A stretch of 64,000 nucleotides of DNA from Polyangiaceae bacterium (lineage in GTDB: Bacteria; Myxococcota_A; Polyangia; Polyangiales; Polyangiaceae): assembly GCA_020633205.1 (NCBI GenBank), contig JACKEB010000021.1, forward strand, positions 124,001 to 188,000, read 5' to 3'. Of this stretch, positions 25,792 through 33,373 are shown piece after piece. A program made the translations under genes and the position numbers. Each line of letters begins with the position of its first letter. The first letter of the stretch is position 1. The notes under the pieces were generated by a model. It made no database searches, was not told the origin of the DNA, and worked only from the letters and a program-made list of their open reading frames with translations.

Positions 25792-26364
25792 TTGCCTCTT
25801 ACGTATCCAAGCCGCACGCTCGTCCAGCGTGCGGTCGCCTGGGTTTCAGTCGCCTCGGTTCCAGTCGCCTGGGTCACAGGCGTCGGAGCCGCCGCGCTGA
25901 TTTTCGCTGGGTGTGCGTCACCGCAACCCGAGGCGAAGAGCGCACCGACCATCGCCATCGACGAAGTCGACTCCGCGGACGAGTCCGACATGGAGTATCC
26001 GGCGACGCCTAGCGCTCCAAACAGCCAAGCTCCGCGTGCCGACGGCTTGGTGATTGACGATCTCGAGGTCGGCACCGGGGACGAGGTCGTCAGCGGAACC
26101 ACGATCGTCGTTCACTACGTGGGGACCCTGACCGATGGCAGTGTGTTCGACTCATCGCGGGAACGCGCTAGGCCGTTCTCCGTTACCATAGGGAAAAACT
26201 ACGTGATCCGGGGCTGGGAGGAAGGGCTCTTGGGAATGCGAGTGGGCGGGATCCGCCGGCTCACCATCCCTCCTGAGCTCGGCTACGGGGCCAAGGGGCA
26301 CCCGCCGAAGATCCCCGAGAACTCCACGCTGATCTTCGAGATCGAGCTGTTGGGCGTCGAATAG
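25792..26364 (+). CDS. FKBP-type peptidyl-prolyl isomerase lipoprotein
   Basis: TTG 25792 follows the terB stop by one base and gives a long hydrophobic n-region with lipobox Cys41 (LIFAGC). An acidic linker leads to an FKBP domain (about residues 88-190): VVHYVGTLTDGSVFDSSRER, FSVTIGKNYVIRGWEEGLLG, MRVGGIRRLTIPPELGYG and STLIFEIELLGVE. The active-site residues Tyr, Asp, Trp and Tyr of FKBP12 are all present. It should speed proline isomerisation in exported proteins. The signal region has a short internal repeat (VAWVSVASVPVAWV). It is third in the operon; an FKBP paralogue follows 66 nt later. Confidence 0.85.
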   Translation: MPLTYPSRTLVQRAVAWVSVASVPVAWVTGVGAAALIFAGCASPQPEAKSAPTIAIDEVDSADESDMEYPATPSAPNSQAPRADGLVIDDLEVGTGDEVVSGTTIVVHYVGTLTDGSVFDSSRERARPFSVTIGKNYVIRGWEEGLLGMRVGGIRRLTIPPELGYGAKGHPPKIPENSTLIFEIELLGVE

Positions 26365-26430
26365 CCCGGCGAGCCAGCCCCTCCTGCAACAACGTTTGTC
26401 GAGAGGCCGACCTCGGGCTAAGAGGCGGCC

Positions 26431-26925
26431 ATGTCGACTCTGCGAATCCCCGACCACTTGCGATTGATTGGTGGTCTGAGCCTGGTCCTAGGTGTGTTTC
26501 TGACGACGGCGTGCGACGACAAGGTGCCAGAGCCTTCGACCGTCGAGCGCAAGACGGCGCTCACCGCCACCGCGCCACCCAAGGACGTGACCGGCGGGAT
26601 CACCGAACTCAAGAAAGAGGACATCAAGGAGGGCACTGGGCCCGAGGTCAAAGACGGGGACACCGTGAGTGTGCACTACACCGGCACGTTGCTCGACGGC
26701 ACCAAGTTTGACTCCTCGAAGGACCGCAACGAGCCGTTTGAATTTACCGTGGGGAAAAGCAGCGTGATCAAGGGCTGGCACGAAGGCTTGGTCGGCATGA
26801 AGAAGGGCGGCACGCGCAAGCTGACGATTCCCGCCGCCAAGGGCTACGGAAAGGCCGGTAGCCCGCCCACGATCCCCCCGAACGCGACGTTGGTATTCGA
26901 GATCGAGCTGCTCGAGATCAAGTAG
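26431..26925 (+). CDS. FKBP-type peptidyl-prolyl isomerase lipoprotein, paralogue
   Basis: 164 residues from ATG 26431. Lipobox Cys28 (FLTTAC), short linker, then an FKBP domain from about residue 70: VSVHYTGTLLDGTKFDSSKD, VGKSSVIKGWHEGLVGMKKG and NATLVFEIELLEIK. Key Tyr, Asp, Trp and Phe/Tyr positions are kept. It is close to the preceding FKBP, so the pair arose by tandem duplication; the two linkers differ. It is the last gene of the operon and converges on pheA, with a hairpin between. Confidence 0.9.
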   Translation: MSTLRIPDHLRLIGGLSLVLGVFLTTACDDKVPEPSTVERKTALTATAPPKDVTGGITELKKEDIKEGTGPEVKDGDTVSVHYTGTLLDGTKFDSSKDRNEPFEFTVGKSSVIKGWHEGLVGMKKGGTRKLTIPAAKGYGKAGSPPTIPPNATLVFEIELLEIK

Positions 26926-26937
26926 CTCACGCGGCGT

Positions 26938-26967
26938 CCACGCAGCGCGCTAGCTGGCGCTGCGTGG
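26938..26967. terminator. Hairpin between the convergent FKBP and pheA genes
   Basis: Perfect 11-bp arms CCACGCAGCGC / GCGCTGCGTGG with an 8-nt loop. The pheA stop codon (26950-26952) lies in the loop. No T-run on either side; position between convergent stops suggests shared transcription end. Confidence 0.5.
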
Positions 26968-28080
26968 GTAGCTCCCGAGCACCTTGAGCATGGCAGCGCG
27001 ATCGGTCAGCGCCTTGATCGCTTGTTTGACGTTCTCGTCGCTGCGATGGCCTTCGAGGTCGACGAAGAACACGTACTCCCAGAGCTTGCCCGCAGGTCGC
27101 GACTCGATGCGTGAGAGGTTGATCCCCGCGTCGTCGAAGATCTCCAGGCTGCGCCGCAGGGCACCCTGCTCATGGGGTGCAGAAAACACGATGCTCGTGC
27201 GGTCGCTACCCGTGGGGGGCGCGTCTTGCTCGCCTATCACCAGGAAGCGCGTGGCGTTGTGCTTCTTGTCTTGAATATCCGCGCGGAGAATTGTTAGCCC
27301 GTGGAGTTCCGCCGCGAGGCGCGAGGAAATCGCCGCGCTACCTGGCTCCTCCGATGCGAGGCGTGCAGCGGCTGCGGTCGACGAACTCAGCACGATTTCT
27401 GCGTGGGGCAAGTTGGTGTTGAGCCACGCGCGACACTGCCCGAGGGGTTGGGGGTGAGTGAACACCTTGCGGACGCTGGCAAGCTCTGGCGAACGCGATA
27501 CGACGCAGTGGGCGACCTCGATCACGATCTCCTGGCGGATCCGCACGTCGCTCTCGATCAGGCTGTCCAGAGTGAACGTCACTCCGCCTTCGGTGCTGTT
27601 CTCGATCGGGACAACGCCATACGTCACCTCTTTGCGCATCACGGCGTCGAAGACCCCAGCAATCGTCGAGGTGTCGACGTAGCGCATCGCAACGCCGAAC
27701 GCCGCCTTCGCCGCCATGTGGCTGAAGGTCCCCGGAGGGCCCAGATAGGCAACGGAGAGCGGCTGTTCCAGTGCGAGGCACGCGCTGATTACCTCGCGGA
27801 ATACCGGCCTGACAGAGCGCGCCGGGAAGACGGCGGCAGGCAGCCCCTCGAGCGCTTGCTCCAGGCGCTCGAAGACCTTGGTCTCGCGTTCTGGGTCGTG
27901 GATGGCTTTTCCGCTGCTGCGCTTTAGCTCGCCAGCACGCAGCGCGAGTCTCGCGCGGCGGTCGAGCAGCTCGAGGAGCCGCAGATCCAGCGCGTCGATG
28001 TGCGCCCGGACCTCGCTGACATCCAGAGCCTCAACACCTGATTGGTCCGCGTCGCTGGGTGAATCCTCGGGGCCCGACAT
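26950..28080 (-). CDS. pheA: Bifunctional chorismate mutase/prephenate dehydratase
   Basis: Makes phenylpyruvate from chorismate in two steps. Residues about 20-105 are an AroQ-type chorismate mutase (VRAHIDALDLRLLELLDRRA, ELKRSSGKAIHDPERE). Residues about 108-285 are prephenate dehydratase (AYLGPPGTFSHMAA, GVVPIENSTEGGV, NATRFLVIG with the catalytic Thr in TRF). Residues about 297-370 are an ACT domain with GALRRSLEIF and ESRP, the phenylalanine-binding motif, so feedback inhibition by Phe is expected. Length 376 aa, normal for the P-protein. The upstream unknown paralogue pair is on the same strand (32-nt gap). Confidence 0.95.
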   Translation of the reverse strand: MSGPEDSPSDADQSGVEALDVSEVRAHIDALDLRLLELLDRRARLALRAGELKRSSGKAIHDPERETKVFERLEQALEGLPAAVFPARSVRPVFREVISACLALEQPLSVAYLGPPGTFSHMAAKAAFGVAMRYVDTSTIAGVFDAVMRKEVTYGVVPIENSTEGGVTFTLDSLIESDVRIRQEIVIEVAHCVVSRSPELASVRKVFTHPQPLGQCRAWLNTNLPHAEIVLSSSTAAAARLASEEPGSAAISSRLAAELHGLTILRADIQDKKHNATRFLVIGEQDAPPTGSDRTSIVFSAPHEQGALRRSLEIFDDAGINLSRIESRPAGKLWEYVFFVDLEGHRSDENVKQAIKALTDRAAMLKVLGSYPRSAS

Positions 28081-28112
28081 GGGTGGCTAGTTATCACCCC
28101 CGAGGCGTTGCT

Positions 28113-28799
28113 TCAGCCTTCTTGCCGCTGGTGCTCTTCAATCGCAGTGCGAATCGCCTCTGCGGCGTGGAGTCGAGCGGCGTCCGACCAGCCAAGCAGG
28201 GACGCCGTGGCGTTCACGACGGCGACCCAAGGATCGGCCTCCGCGTACAGCTGACGCACGATCTCGAGCACGGCTTCAAAGGGCGTCACCTGGCGCAGCC
28301 GGGTGGAGAGGCCTCCGTAGAGGATCTCCGCACAATCCCTGATCGCAGGCTCCAGCACTGGGCGCTGGGTCTCACGAATGGCGCGATGCGCGCGGCGCAC
28401 CATATGAGCCACCCGGACGATGCGTGCGTTGGAGTTTTCGAGCGCCGAATAGGCGAGGGCGGCGCGCTGAATCCGGAGCTGCGCAGTGTGGCTGGCGCGG
28501 CCTTTGGCAATCGCGCGTTCGAGGCGCACGGATAGCTGACGGGCCTGGAGCATCCACTCGGGCGCGTCGATCGGTAGACGGGGCAGGGCGTGCACTCCGT
28601 CGAAGTCGTCGTTCGGCACCGAGATCGGATCCTCCGATGGCGGCGCGATGGGCGTTTCCGTGCGTTGGGAGAGCTGAAGTAGCTCCTCATCCGGCCGCGT
28701 GAACGCGGTCTCGAGGAGTGAGCGGCCGGACTCGCGCTCGTCGTCCTCATCGCCGAACATGCGTGCGGTGTCGAATAGGTGTGAGCGCGGGGTGTCCAT
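28113..28799 (-). CDS. Unknown myxobacterial protein, tandem paralogue A
   Basis: 228 residues, not recognised. The C-terminal 145 residues align by eye with the next gene upstream: PEWMLQARQLSVRLERAI, AHMVRRAHRAIRETQRPVLE, DCAEILYG, AEADPWVAVVNATASLLGW and HAAEAIRTAIEEH. It is mostly helical. The first 80 residues are acidic and low in complexity and do not match the paralogue. No signal or membrane segment. The two paralogues and pheA are on one strand with short gaps. Confidence 0.7.
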   Translation of the reverse strand: MDTPRSHLFDTARMFGDEDDERESGRSLLETAFTRPDEELLQLSQRTETPIAPPSEDPISVPNDDFDGVHALPRLPIDAPEWMLQARQLSVRLERAIAKGRASHTAQLRIQRAALAYSALENSNARIVRVAHMVRRAHRAIRETQRPVLEPAIRDCAEILYGGLSTRLRQVTPFEAVLEIVRQLYAEADPWVAVVNATASLLGWSDAARLHAAEAIRTAIEEHQRQEG

Positions 28800-28851
28800 G
28801 GTGGCTACCTGAGCGACTCAGGCAGTCTTCACCATAACCCGAAAAAGTCGC

Positions 28852-29643
28852 CTATCTCAGGCCAATCTCTGGAGTGGAAGAGCTCGGTGGATGATCGAGC
28901 ACCGCGATCCGGATGGCTTGTGCCGCGTGAGCGCGGGAGGTACCCGTCCAGCCCAGCAGCGAGCACGTCGCGTCGAGCACTGCGGTCCACGGATCGGCTT
29001 CGGCCTTCATACCGCGCACGACTTCTACAACCTGCTCAAACGTCGCACTTCGCAGCACATGCGCGGGCAACGCGTTCCACAGGACTTCGGCGCAGTCGTT
29101 CACAGCCTCCGCCAGCTCGGCGCGCGGTGTGTTTCGGATCGCCGCGTGGGCGCGCTGGGCGATGTGGCTCACGTGAGCGATCTCCGCGTCGCTCGAGCCG
29201 TTGAGTTCCCACGCGGCCCACGCGCGTTCGATGCACGCTTCTGTCGTGTCACTGACGTTCTGCGCTCGAATGGCCGCTTCCAGCGCGAGGGCCATGCGTC
29301 GCGCGCGTCGCATCCAGCCAGGGGCATTTCGCGGCAAGTCCCCGCCGAAATCTGGAGCCTTCAAGGGACGCGCGGGGGTGCGGCGCCCTGGGGGGGGATC
29401 CGTGCCGTCGAGCGCCTCAGCCGCGGGAGGGAACACAGCGGTGACCTCCTCGACGTCGGGCTTGTTGCCGTCGGGCAACGCGCCCAGGTCCTGAGCCGAC
29501 ACTTCGGTGCGTGCGGTGCGGCGGCGCTTCTTTGGCGCCTTGGCGTCTTCGGGCTGGAGCCGGACGGTCTCGAAGCGCCCCTTGGCGCGCTCTTCTGGAG
29601 AGAGGTTGTTGCGGTCGAACTGTGGAGGAGTCTTGTGAGCCAC
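28852..29643 (-). CDS. Unknown myxobacterial protein, tandem paralogue B
   Basis: 263 residues from GTG 29643. The helical core (about residues 110-255) matches paralogue A: PGWMRRARRMALALEAAI, AQRAHAAIRNTPRAELAE, DCAEVLWN, AEADPWTAVLDATCSLLGW and HAAQAIRIAVLDH. The N-terminal part is basic and Pro-rich (KAPKKRRRTARTEVS), unlike A. It looks cytoplasmic and is the first gene of the pair. The shared ADPWxAVxxATxSLLGW motif would be the best profile seed for the family. Confidence 0.7.
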   Translation of the reverse strand: MAHKTPPQFDRNNLSPEERAKGRFETVRLQPEDAKAPKKRRRTARTEVSAQDLGALPDGNKPDVEEVTAVFPPAAEALDGTDPPPGRRTPARPLKAPDFGGDLPRNAPGWMRRARRMALALEAAIRAQNVSDTTEACIERAWAAWELNGSSDAEIAHVSHIAQRAHAAIRNTPRAELAEAVNDCAEVLWNALPAHVLRSATFEQVVEVVRGMKAEADPWTAVLDATCSLLGWTGTSRAHAAQAIRIAVLDHPPSSSTPEIGLR

Positions 29644-29733
29644 GAAGTGCGGTCAGAATACACGAGAGTGTGCGTGCCTGGGGGCAGGTGATTTGCGTCG
29701 TCGTGGGGGGCGCGTACGGGCCACAAAAGCGCA

Positions 29734-29764
29734 GCGAGCCTTCACCGAATCGGTGAAGGCTCGC
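29734..29764 (-). terminator. Terminator of the SCP2 gene
   Basis: Perfect 15-bp arms (GCGAGCCTTCACCGA and its complement) around one central base. Read on the minus strand, it lies 65 nt after the SCP2 stop and is followed by TGCGCTTTT. Confidence 0.8.
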
Positions 29765-29829
29765 GGCTCTCGGTTTGGCGTCGGTTATGCCCCTCCCAGG
29801 GGCGAACTGCGTCCGACGCCTGACCGGTT

Positions 29830-30156
29830 CTACTTGAGCATTTCGGTGAACTTCTGGAGCTTCATGGCGAGGCCCATGTCGCCCTCGATCTTGAGCTTGC
29901 CCGTGAAGAACAGCTGCTGACCGTTGGCCTTGCCCTCAACCATGTCGACGTAGTCGCTGGCCGCCATCTTGATGGTGCACATCGCGTCGCCCTCGCCCTC
30001 GGTCACGCCGGGGTTGTCCTTGAGGTTGATGATCCAGGTGCCGCCGCCGTCGCCGTCCAGGACGAACTTGTACGTTGCGCCGATCTCTGCGGCCTTCTCC
30101 TTGTTCGCGCCAATCTTCTCGCCCGCATCGGCCATCTTCTCTGCTGCAGTTGCCAT
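29830..30156 (-). CDS. SCP2 sterol-binding domain protein
   Basis: 108 residues; the whole protein is one SCP2-like domain: TYKFVLDGDGGGTWIINLKD, CTIKMAASDYVDMVEGKANG, LFFTGKLKIEGDMGLAMKLQ and FTEML. This fold has a hydrophobic tunnel that binds sterols, fatty acyl groups or other lipids. No signal, so cytoplasmic. ATG 30156 has a GGGAGAT ribosome site. It lies downstream of a FadR-type regulator on the same strand (130-nt gap, with a small 7-bp hairpin at 30264-30281). Together with the Rieske and FadL genes in this window it hints at lipid or sterol handling, but these genes are not in one operon. Confidence 0.88.
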   Translation of the reverse strand: MATAAEKMADAGEKIGANKEKAAEIGATYKFVLDGDGGGTWIINLKDNPGVTEGEGDAMCTIKMAASDYVDMVEGKANGQQLFFTGKLKIEGDMGLAMKLQKFTEMLK

Positions 30157-30286
30157 GGTATCTCCCTACTTTCTCGTTCGCGCCAAGCGACGCGATTGCT
30201 TGCTTGTGTGCGCCCGCAAGGGCGCGGAGTTTGGGTCGTGGCCAGAGACCACGAACCGTTCGACCGGCGCCTGAGCGCCGGAGGAG

Positions 30287-31066
30287 CTATGGGGTGCCGC
30301 TCATCTCTCGAACCGCCTCGACGAAGCGTTGATGACGACTCGTCCAAATCCACTTCACGAGCGCTCGCGCGCGCTCGGCGTCTCCGGCGCGGATTGCAGC
30401 CACTACGTGAACGTAGCCGTCTCCAATGGAGCTTGGGGAAACCCAAAGCGTTTCCAGGAGATGCGCGTACTTTTTCAGCAATCCCCTGACGCTGTTCATG
30501 AGCAGCCGCGGGACGAGATTTTTGGCGGCGCCCGCGAGTGCCCAGTGAAAATCGAAGTCGAGCCACAACAGGCGACTCAGTGTGCTCTCACCGCGCATCT
30601 TGGACACGACGCTGTCCAGGATGCGCAGATCCGTTTCCGTGCGGCGTTCGGCCGCCAATGCTGCCAAGTCGGCGCTGAGCATCAGCGCGGTCTCGAGCAA
30701 ATTGTCGAGCACCGTGGTGTTGACCACCCCGTCCTCGCTCAACACCAGGTACTCAATGACGTCGACCGACGCATTCTGTGAGTAGTCGAGCACCAGGGTG
30801 CCAGCGCCGGGCCGCCGCTCGATCAGCCGCAGCTGTTCGAGCTGATGCATTGCTTCCCGCACGGTAAAGCGGTTCACGCCGAGCTCTTCCGCTAGCGTCA
30901 GCTCGGGCTTCAGCTTGTCTCCCGGGGCGTACGCGCCACTCAGGATCTCCCGCTTGAGCTGTTCGGCGACTTGCTCAGCCAGGGTGCCGCCGGACTTACC
31001 AGCCCCTCGACCCCCTCCACGCTTGACCTCTCGGCCTCGCGTCGCTCCCCGTGCGACTGCTGCCAC
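30287..31066 (-). CDS. GntR-family transcription regulator, FadR/FCD type
   Basis: 259 residues from GTG 31066. A Gly/Arg-rich N-terminal 27 residues precede the winged helix (LAEQVAEQLKREILSGAYAP, ELTLAEELGVNRFTVREAMH, LEQLRLIERRPGAGTLV). The all-helical FCD domain follows (about 100-255), with the metal-site segments DFDFHWALAG and a later YVHVVAAI. These proteins sense small acids or acyl compounds and usually repress. A long inverted repeat 19-54 bp before the start codon carries two FadR-type sites, so the gene probably represses itself. The Gly/Arg extension is unusual and may be disordered. Its neighbours are SCP2 downstream and a lipoprotein upstream. Confidence 0.9.
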   Translation of the reverse strand: MAAVARGATRGREVKRGGGRGAGKSGGTLAEQVAEQLKREILSGAYAPGDKLKPELTLAEELGVNRFTVREAMHQLEQLRLIERRPGAGTLVLDYSQNASVDVIEYLVLSEDGVVNTTVLDNLLETALMLSADLAALAAERRTETDLRILDSVVSKMRGESTLSRLLWLDFDFHWALAGAAKNLVPRLLMNSVRGLLKKYAHLLETLWVSPSSIGDGYVHVVAAIRAGDAERARALVKWIWTSRHQRFVEAVREMSGTP

Positions 31067-31084
31067 ACCGGCCGTTTAGCGACG

Positions 31085-31120
31085 AATTGTCCAACAATCA
31101 ACCAAGTTTGTTGGACAATT
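31085..31120. promoter_or_regulatory. Double FadR-type operator before the GntR gene
   Basis: Perfect 13-bp arms AATTGTCCAACAA / TTGTTGGACAATT, spaced by 10 nt. Each arm itself contains TTGTnnnACAA, matching the FadR-subfamily consensus tnGTnnnACna. It ends 19 bp before the GTG start of the regulator gene. Confidence 0.75.
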
Positions 31121-31212
31121 TGGTTGTCGTCGCCTCCCGGAACAGCGAACTATTGAATCTCCAACGGTTTTTGGGCCGTCCTTCGGCGCCTTGAGTCCCG
31201 CTTGCTGGGCGC

Positions 31213-31246
31213 AAAATCGAGCGAGGCTGCGTTTCCGCAGCCTCGC
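31213..31246 (-). terminator. Terminator of the Thr/Ala lipoprotein gene
   Basis: Perfect 11-bp arms GCGAGGCTGCG / CGCAGCCTCGC with a TTTC loop on the plus strand. On the minus strand it is followed by TCGATTTT, 25 nt after the lipoprotein stop. Confidence 0.8.
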
Positions 31247-31270
31247 GATCGATTTCGAAAAGCTAGGGAC

Positions 31271-31540
31271 TCAGGTCCCCGACGGCGCTGGAGTTGGCGC
31301 CGGGCGAGCACCGAACCCGCGAGCCGGCGTGGTGGCCGTGGGCTCAGCGGTGGCGGTGGCCGTCGGATCGACCGTGGCCGTGGCCGTGGTGGTGGCCGTC
31401 GTTTCGGCCGTGGCGGTTGCGGTGGCCGTGCTGGTGGCCGTTGCAGCTGGAGGCGCGCTGTTTGCGGGCGTGTTCTCGATGATGCACCCGGCCAAGCCAA
31501 CGCTTGCAGCCAATCCAATACACAGAAGCTGAATTCTCAT
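31271..31540 (-). CDS. Small Thr/Ala-repeat lipoprotein
   Basis: 89 residues from ATG 31540. Signal MRIQLLCIGLAASVGLAGC gives lipidated Cys19. The mature part is almost wholly Thr-Ala repeats (TATATAETTATTTATATV, later PTATATAEPTATTPA) encoded by GGCCGT-type repeats, then a short Pro tail. Such stretches are extended and may be O-glycosylated or wall-spanning (inference). No domain. It is divergent from the PHP gene over about 200 nt. Confidence 0.6.
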   Translation of the reverse strand: MRIQLLCIGLAASVGLAGCIIENTPANSAPPAATATSTATATATAETTATTTATATVDPTATATAEPTATTPARGFGARPAPTPAPSGT

Positions 31541-31742
31541 GAAGTTTCCCCTTCGCACCCGCACGTTTGCGGTTTGAGCACGCCGTGAGACGAGGCGGAG
31601 CATATCAGTATTCGGAGTCTTGGCGCGCTTGCTCGCAGAGCAAACCGCACTTGGGCATGCTTCGCGCGCTCCATCAGCGCCTCATCGCCTCATACGCTCG
31701 GGGTTTGGCCGTCTTCCGCCGATCTTGCTAGCCCCTCCAATC

Positions 31743-32915
31743 GTGAGGTGGATAGTCACTACGGTTGCGTTGATTGCTGTGGGCTGCGGGGGGGCGGAGC
31801 CAACGGTTGGGGCGCCGACGCACGCGTCGACTGCGCCTGAGCCAGGTGGCACCTGGAGCGCCTCACCCCCTAAAAAAACGTCCGTTCCTGCGACGGAACA
31901 CACGGCGGATGCCGCCGCGGCGGCCAGCTCGCCTGTCGAAGGTGCCGCTGCGGCGTTTCTGAAGGGGCAGCTGCATGTGCACAGCGCCGGCTCCTACGAC
32001 GCGCGAGAGCCCGCCGAAGAGGTGCTGAAGTTCTATGCAGAACACGGGTACCGCTTCGTCTCCATAACCGATCACAATCGGGTGACGATTGCTCCGTCGC
32101 CATCGGATGATTTGCTGGTCTTCGCCGGGGCGGAGCTGACTCAGAATGCGACGGAGTGCGAGCCGGCGGCTTCCCCTGGCTTCCGCTGTCTTTTCCACAC
32201 GGGTGCGGTGTTTCTCCACGGAGTCAGCGACGCGCAGGAGCTGAAGTTACCGTTTCAGGCGGGGCGCTTCGCCGCCTACGACGCCCAGTTGGGGTTGGCG
32301 GAGAAGCTCGGCGGGATGGGGATGATCATGCATCCAAACTTTCACTTCGCGGTGGATGCGCGGCTGCTCGCGCGCCTGGTGCGTGGGGGAGCGAAGTTCT
32401 TCGAGGTGTCGAACGCGGCCCTCGACTCGCAGCATCCAGGCGGGCATGAGCGCGCCGAGACCCACGCCGAGTCGCTGTGGGATGCGGTGCTAGCGGAAGG
32501 TCTAGTGGTCTACGGCGTCGCGACCGACGACGCACACCACTTCTCGGAGGCCGACGCGCGTCGCAAGCAGATGAAGAGCGCGTACACCGGCGACCGCGGC
32601 TGGGTGCAAGTGTACGCAGAGCCCAACGAGGCCAGCATTCGCGGGGCGCTCGAGCGGGGCGACTTCTATGCTTCGAGCGGTGTGGAGCTGAACACGCTGG
32701 AGCGGGATCCGAAGCATTGGCGCGTGGAAATCAAAGCGAGCGAAGGTGAGCAGTATGAGACGCGCTTCATCGGCAGCGGCGGCAAGCTGCTCCGAAAGGT
32801 CGCTGGGGCGACCGCCGAGTACGATCCCCGGGGAGACGAAGGTTATGTGCGCGCGGTCGTGCGAGACACTCAGGGACGCAAGGCCTGGCTCCAACCCCAG
32901 AGGCTCACGCCATGA
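31743..32915 (+). CDS. PHP-domain (CehA/McbA-type) metallohydrolase lipoprotein
   Basis: GTG 31743 gives VRWIVTTVALIAVGC (lipobox Cys15). A Pro/Ala/Thr linker leads to a PHP domain: QLHVHSAGSYD (HxH), VSITDHNRV, FAGAELTQN, MIMHPNFHFAV, and the C-terminal ATDDAHHF, giving the His and Asp metal ligands of the family in order. The last about 100 residues are a beta-rich extension. CehA-like members hydrolyse phosphoesters or carbaryl-like esters with a metal centre; the true substrate is unknown. Its stop overlaps the GGCT start by 4 nt. Confidence 0.82.
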   Translation: MRWIVTTVALIAVGCGGAEPTVGAPTHASTAPEPGGTWSASPPKKTSVPATEHTADAAAAASSPVEGAAAAFLKGQLHVHSAGSYDAREPAEEVLKFYAEHGYRFVSITDHNRVTIAPSPSDDLLVFAGAELTQNATECEPAASPGFRCLFHTGAVFLHGVSDAQELKLPFQAGRFAAYDAQLGLAEKLGGMGMIMHPNFHFAVDARLLARLVRGGAKFFEVSNAALDSQHPGGHERAETHAESLWDAVLAEGLVVYGVATDDAHHFSEADARRKQMKSAYTGDRGWVQVYAEPNEASIRGALERGDFYASSGVELNTLERDPKHWRVEIKASEGEQYETRFIGSGGKLLRKVAGATAEYDPRGDEGYVRAVVRDTQGRKAWLQPQRLTP

Positions 32916-33325
32916 GGCTCTTCGTCTATGGTTCGCTCAAGCGTGGCTACCAACACGCGGATGAGCTGAGCGGTGCGCACTTCCTGGGTGCTGCGCGCAC
33001 CCTCGATCCCGCGTGGTTGTTTCAGGTCGACGACTACCCCGCGTTGGTCTTTCCGTCGGCGCAGCCCGGCTGGTTGGCGACGCCGGATCCAAGCGCCGGA
33101 CCCGGGTACATCACGGGTGAAGTGTTCGAAATCGGCGAAGTCCTGCTAGCGCGCCTGGATCGCTTCGAAGACGTGCCACAGCTCTATCAACGCCGGATCA
33201 TCTCCGTAGCCCTGGAGGCGGGAGATCGCGTGCTGACCAGCGAAACGTATGTGATGCGTGCCGAGCAAGTGGAGGAATTCAGCCAGCGGGGCCGCGTGAC
33301 GCGCTTGCCGCGGCGGACTTGGTAG
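32912..33325 (+). CDS. Gamma-glutamylcyclotransferase-like (AIG2/GGCT) protein
   Basis: 137 residues. The substrate-binding motif MRLFVYGSLKRGYQ opens the protein, followed by ALVFPSAQPG and GEVFEIGEVLLARLDRFED, which holds the usual catalytic-glutamate region (GEVF). The family releases 5-oxoproline from gamma-glutamyl amines. No signal, so cytoplasmic, although the gene is translationally coupled (ATGA overlap) to a surface PHP lipoprotein. Two overlapping small hairpins follow it, before the kinase gene. Confidence 0.85.
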   Translation: MRLFVYGSLKRGYQHADELSGAHFLGAARTLDPAWLFQVDDYPALVFPSAQPGWLATPDPSAGPGYITGEVFEIGEVLLARLDRFEDVPQLYQRRIISVALEAGDRVLTSETYVMRAEQVEEFSQRGRVTRLPRRTW

Positions 33326-33349
33326 CCTGGAACCAGGCCAACCTTGGCC
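33324..33349. other. Two overlapping, mutually exclusive hairpins before the kinase gene
   Basis: GCCTGGAACCAGGC (33324-33337) and AGGCCAACCTTGGCCT (33334-33349) share four bases, so only one can form at a time. They lie 24-50 nt before the kinase GTG 33374. A regulatory role is speculative. Confidence 0.35.
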
Positions 33350-33373
33350 TCGCCGGTGTACGATGTCTGACTG

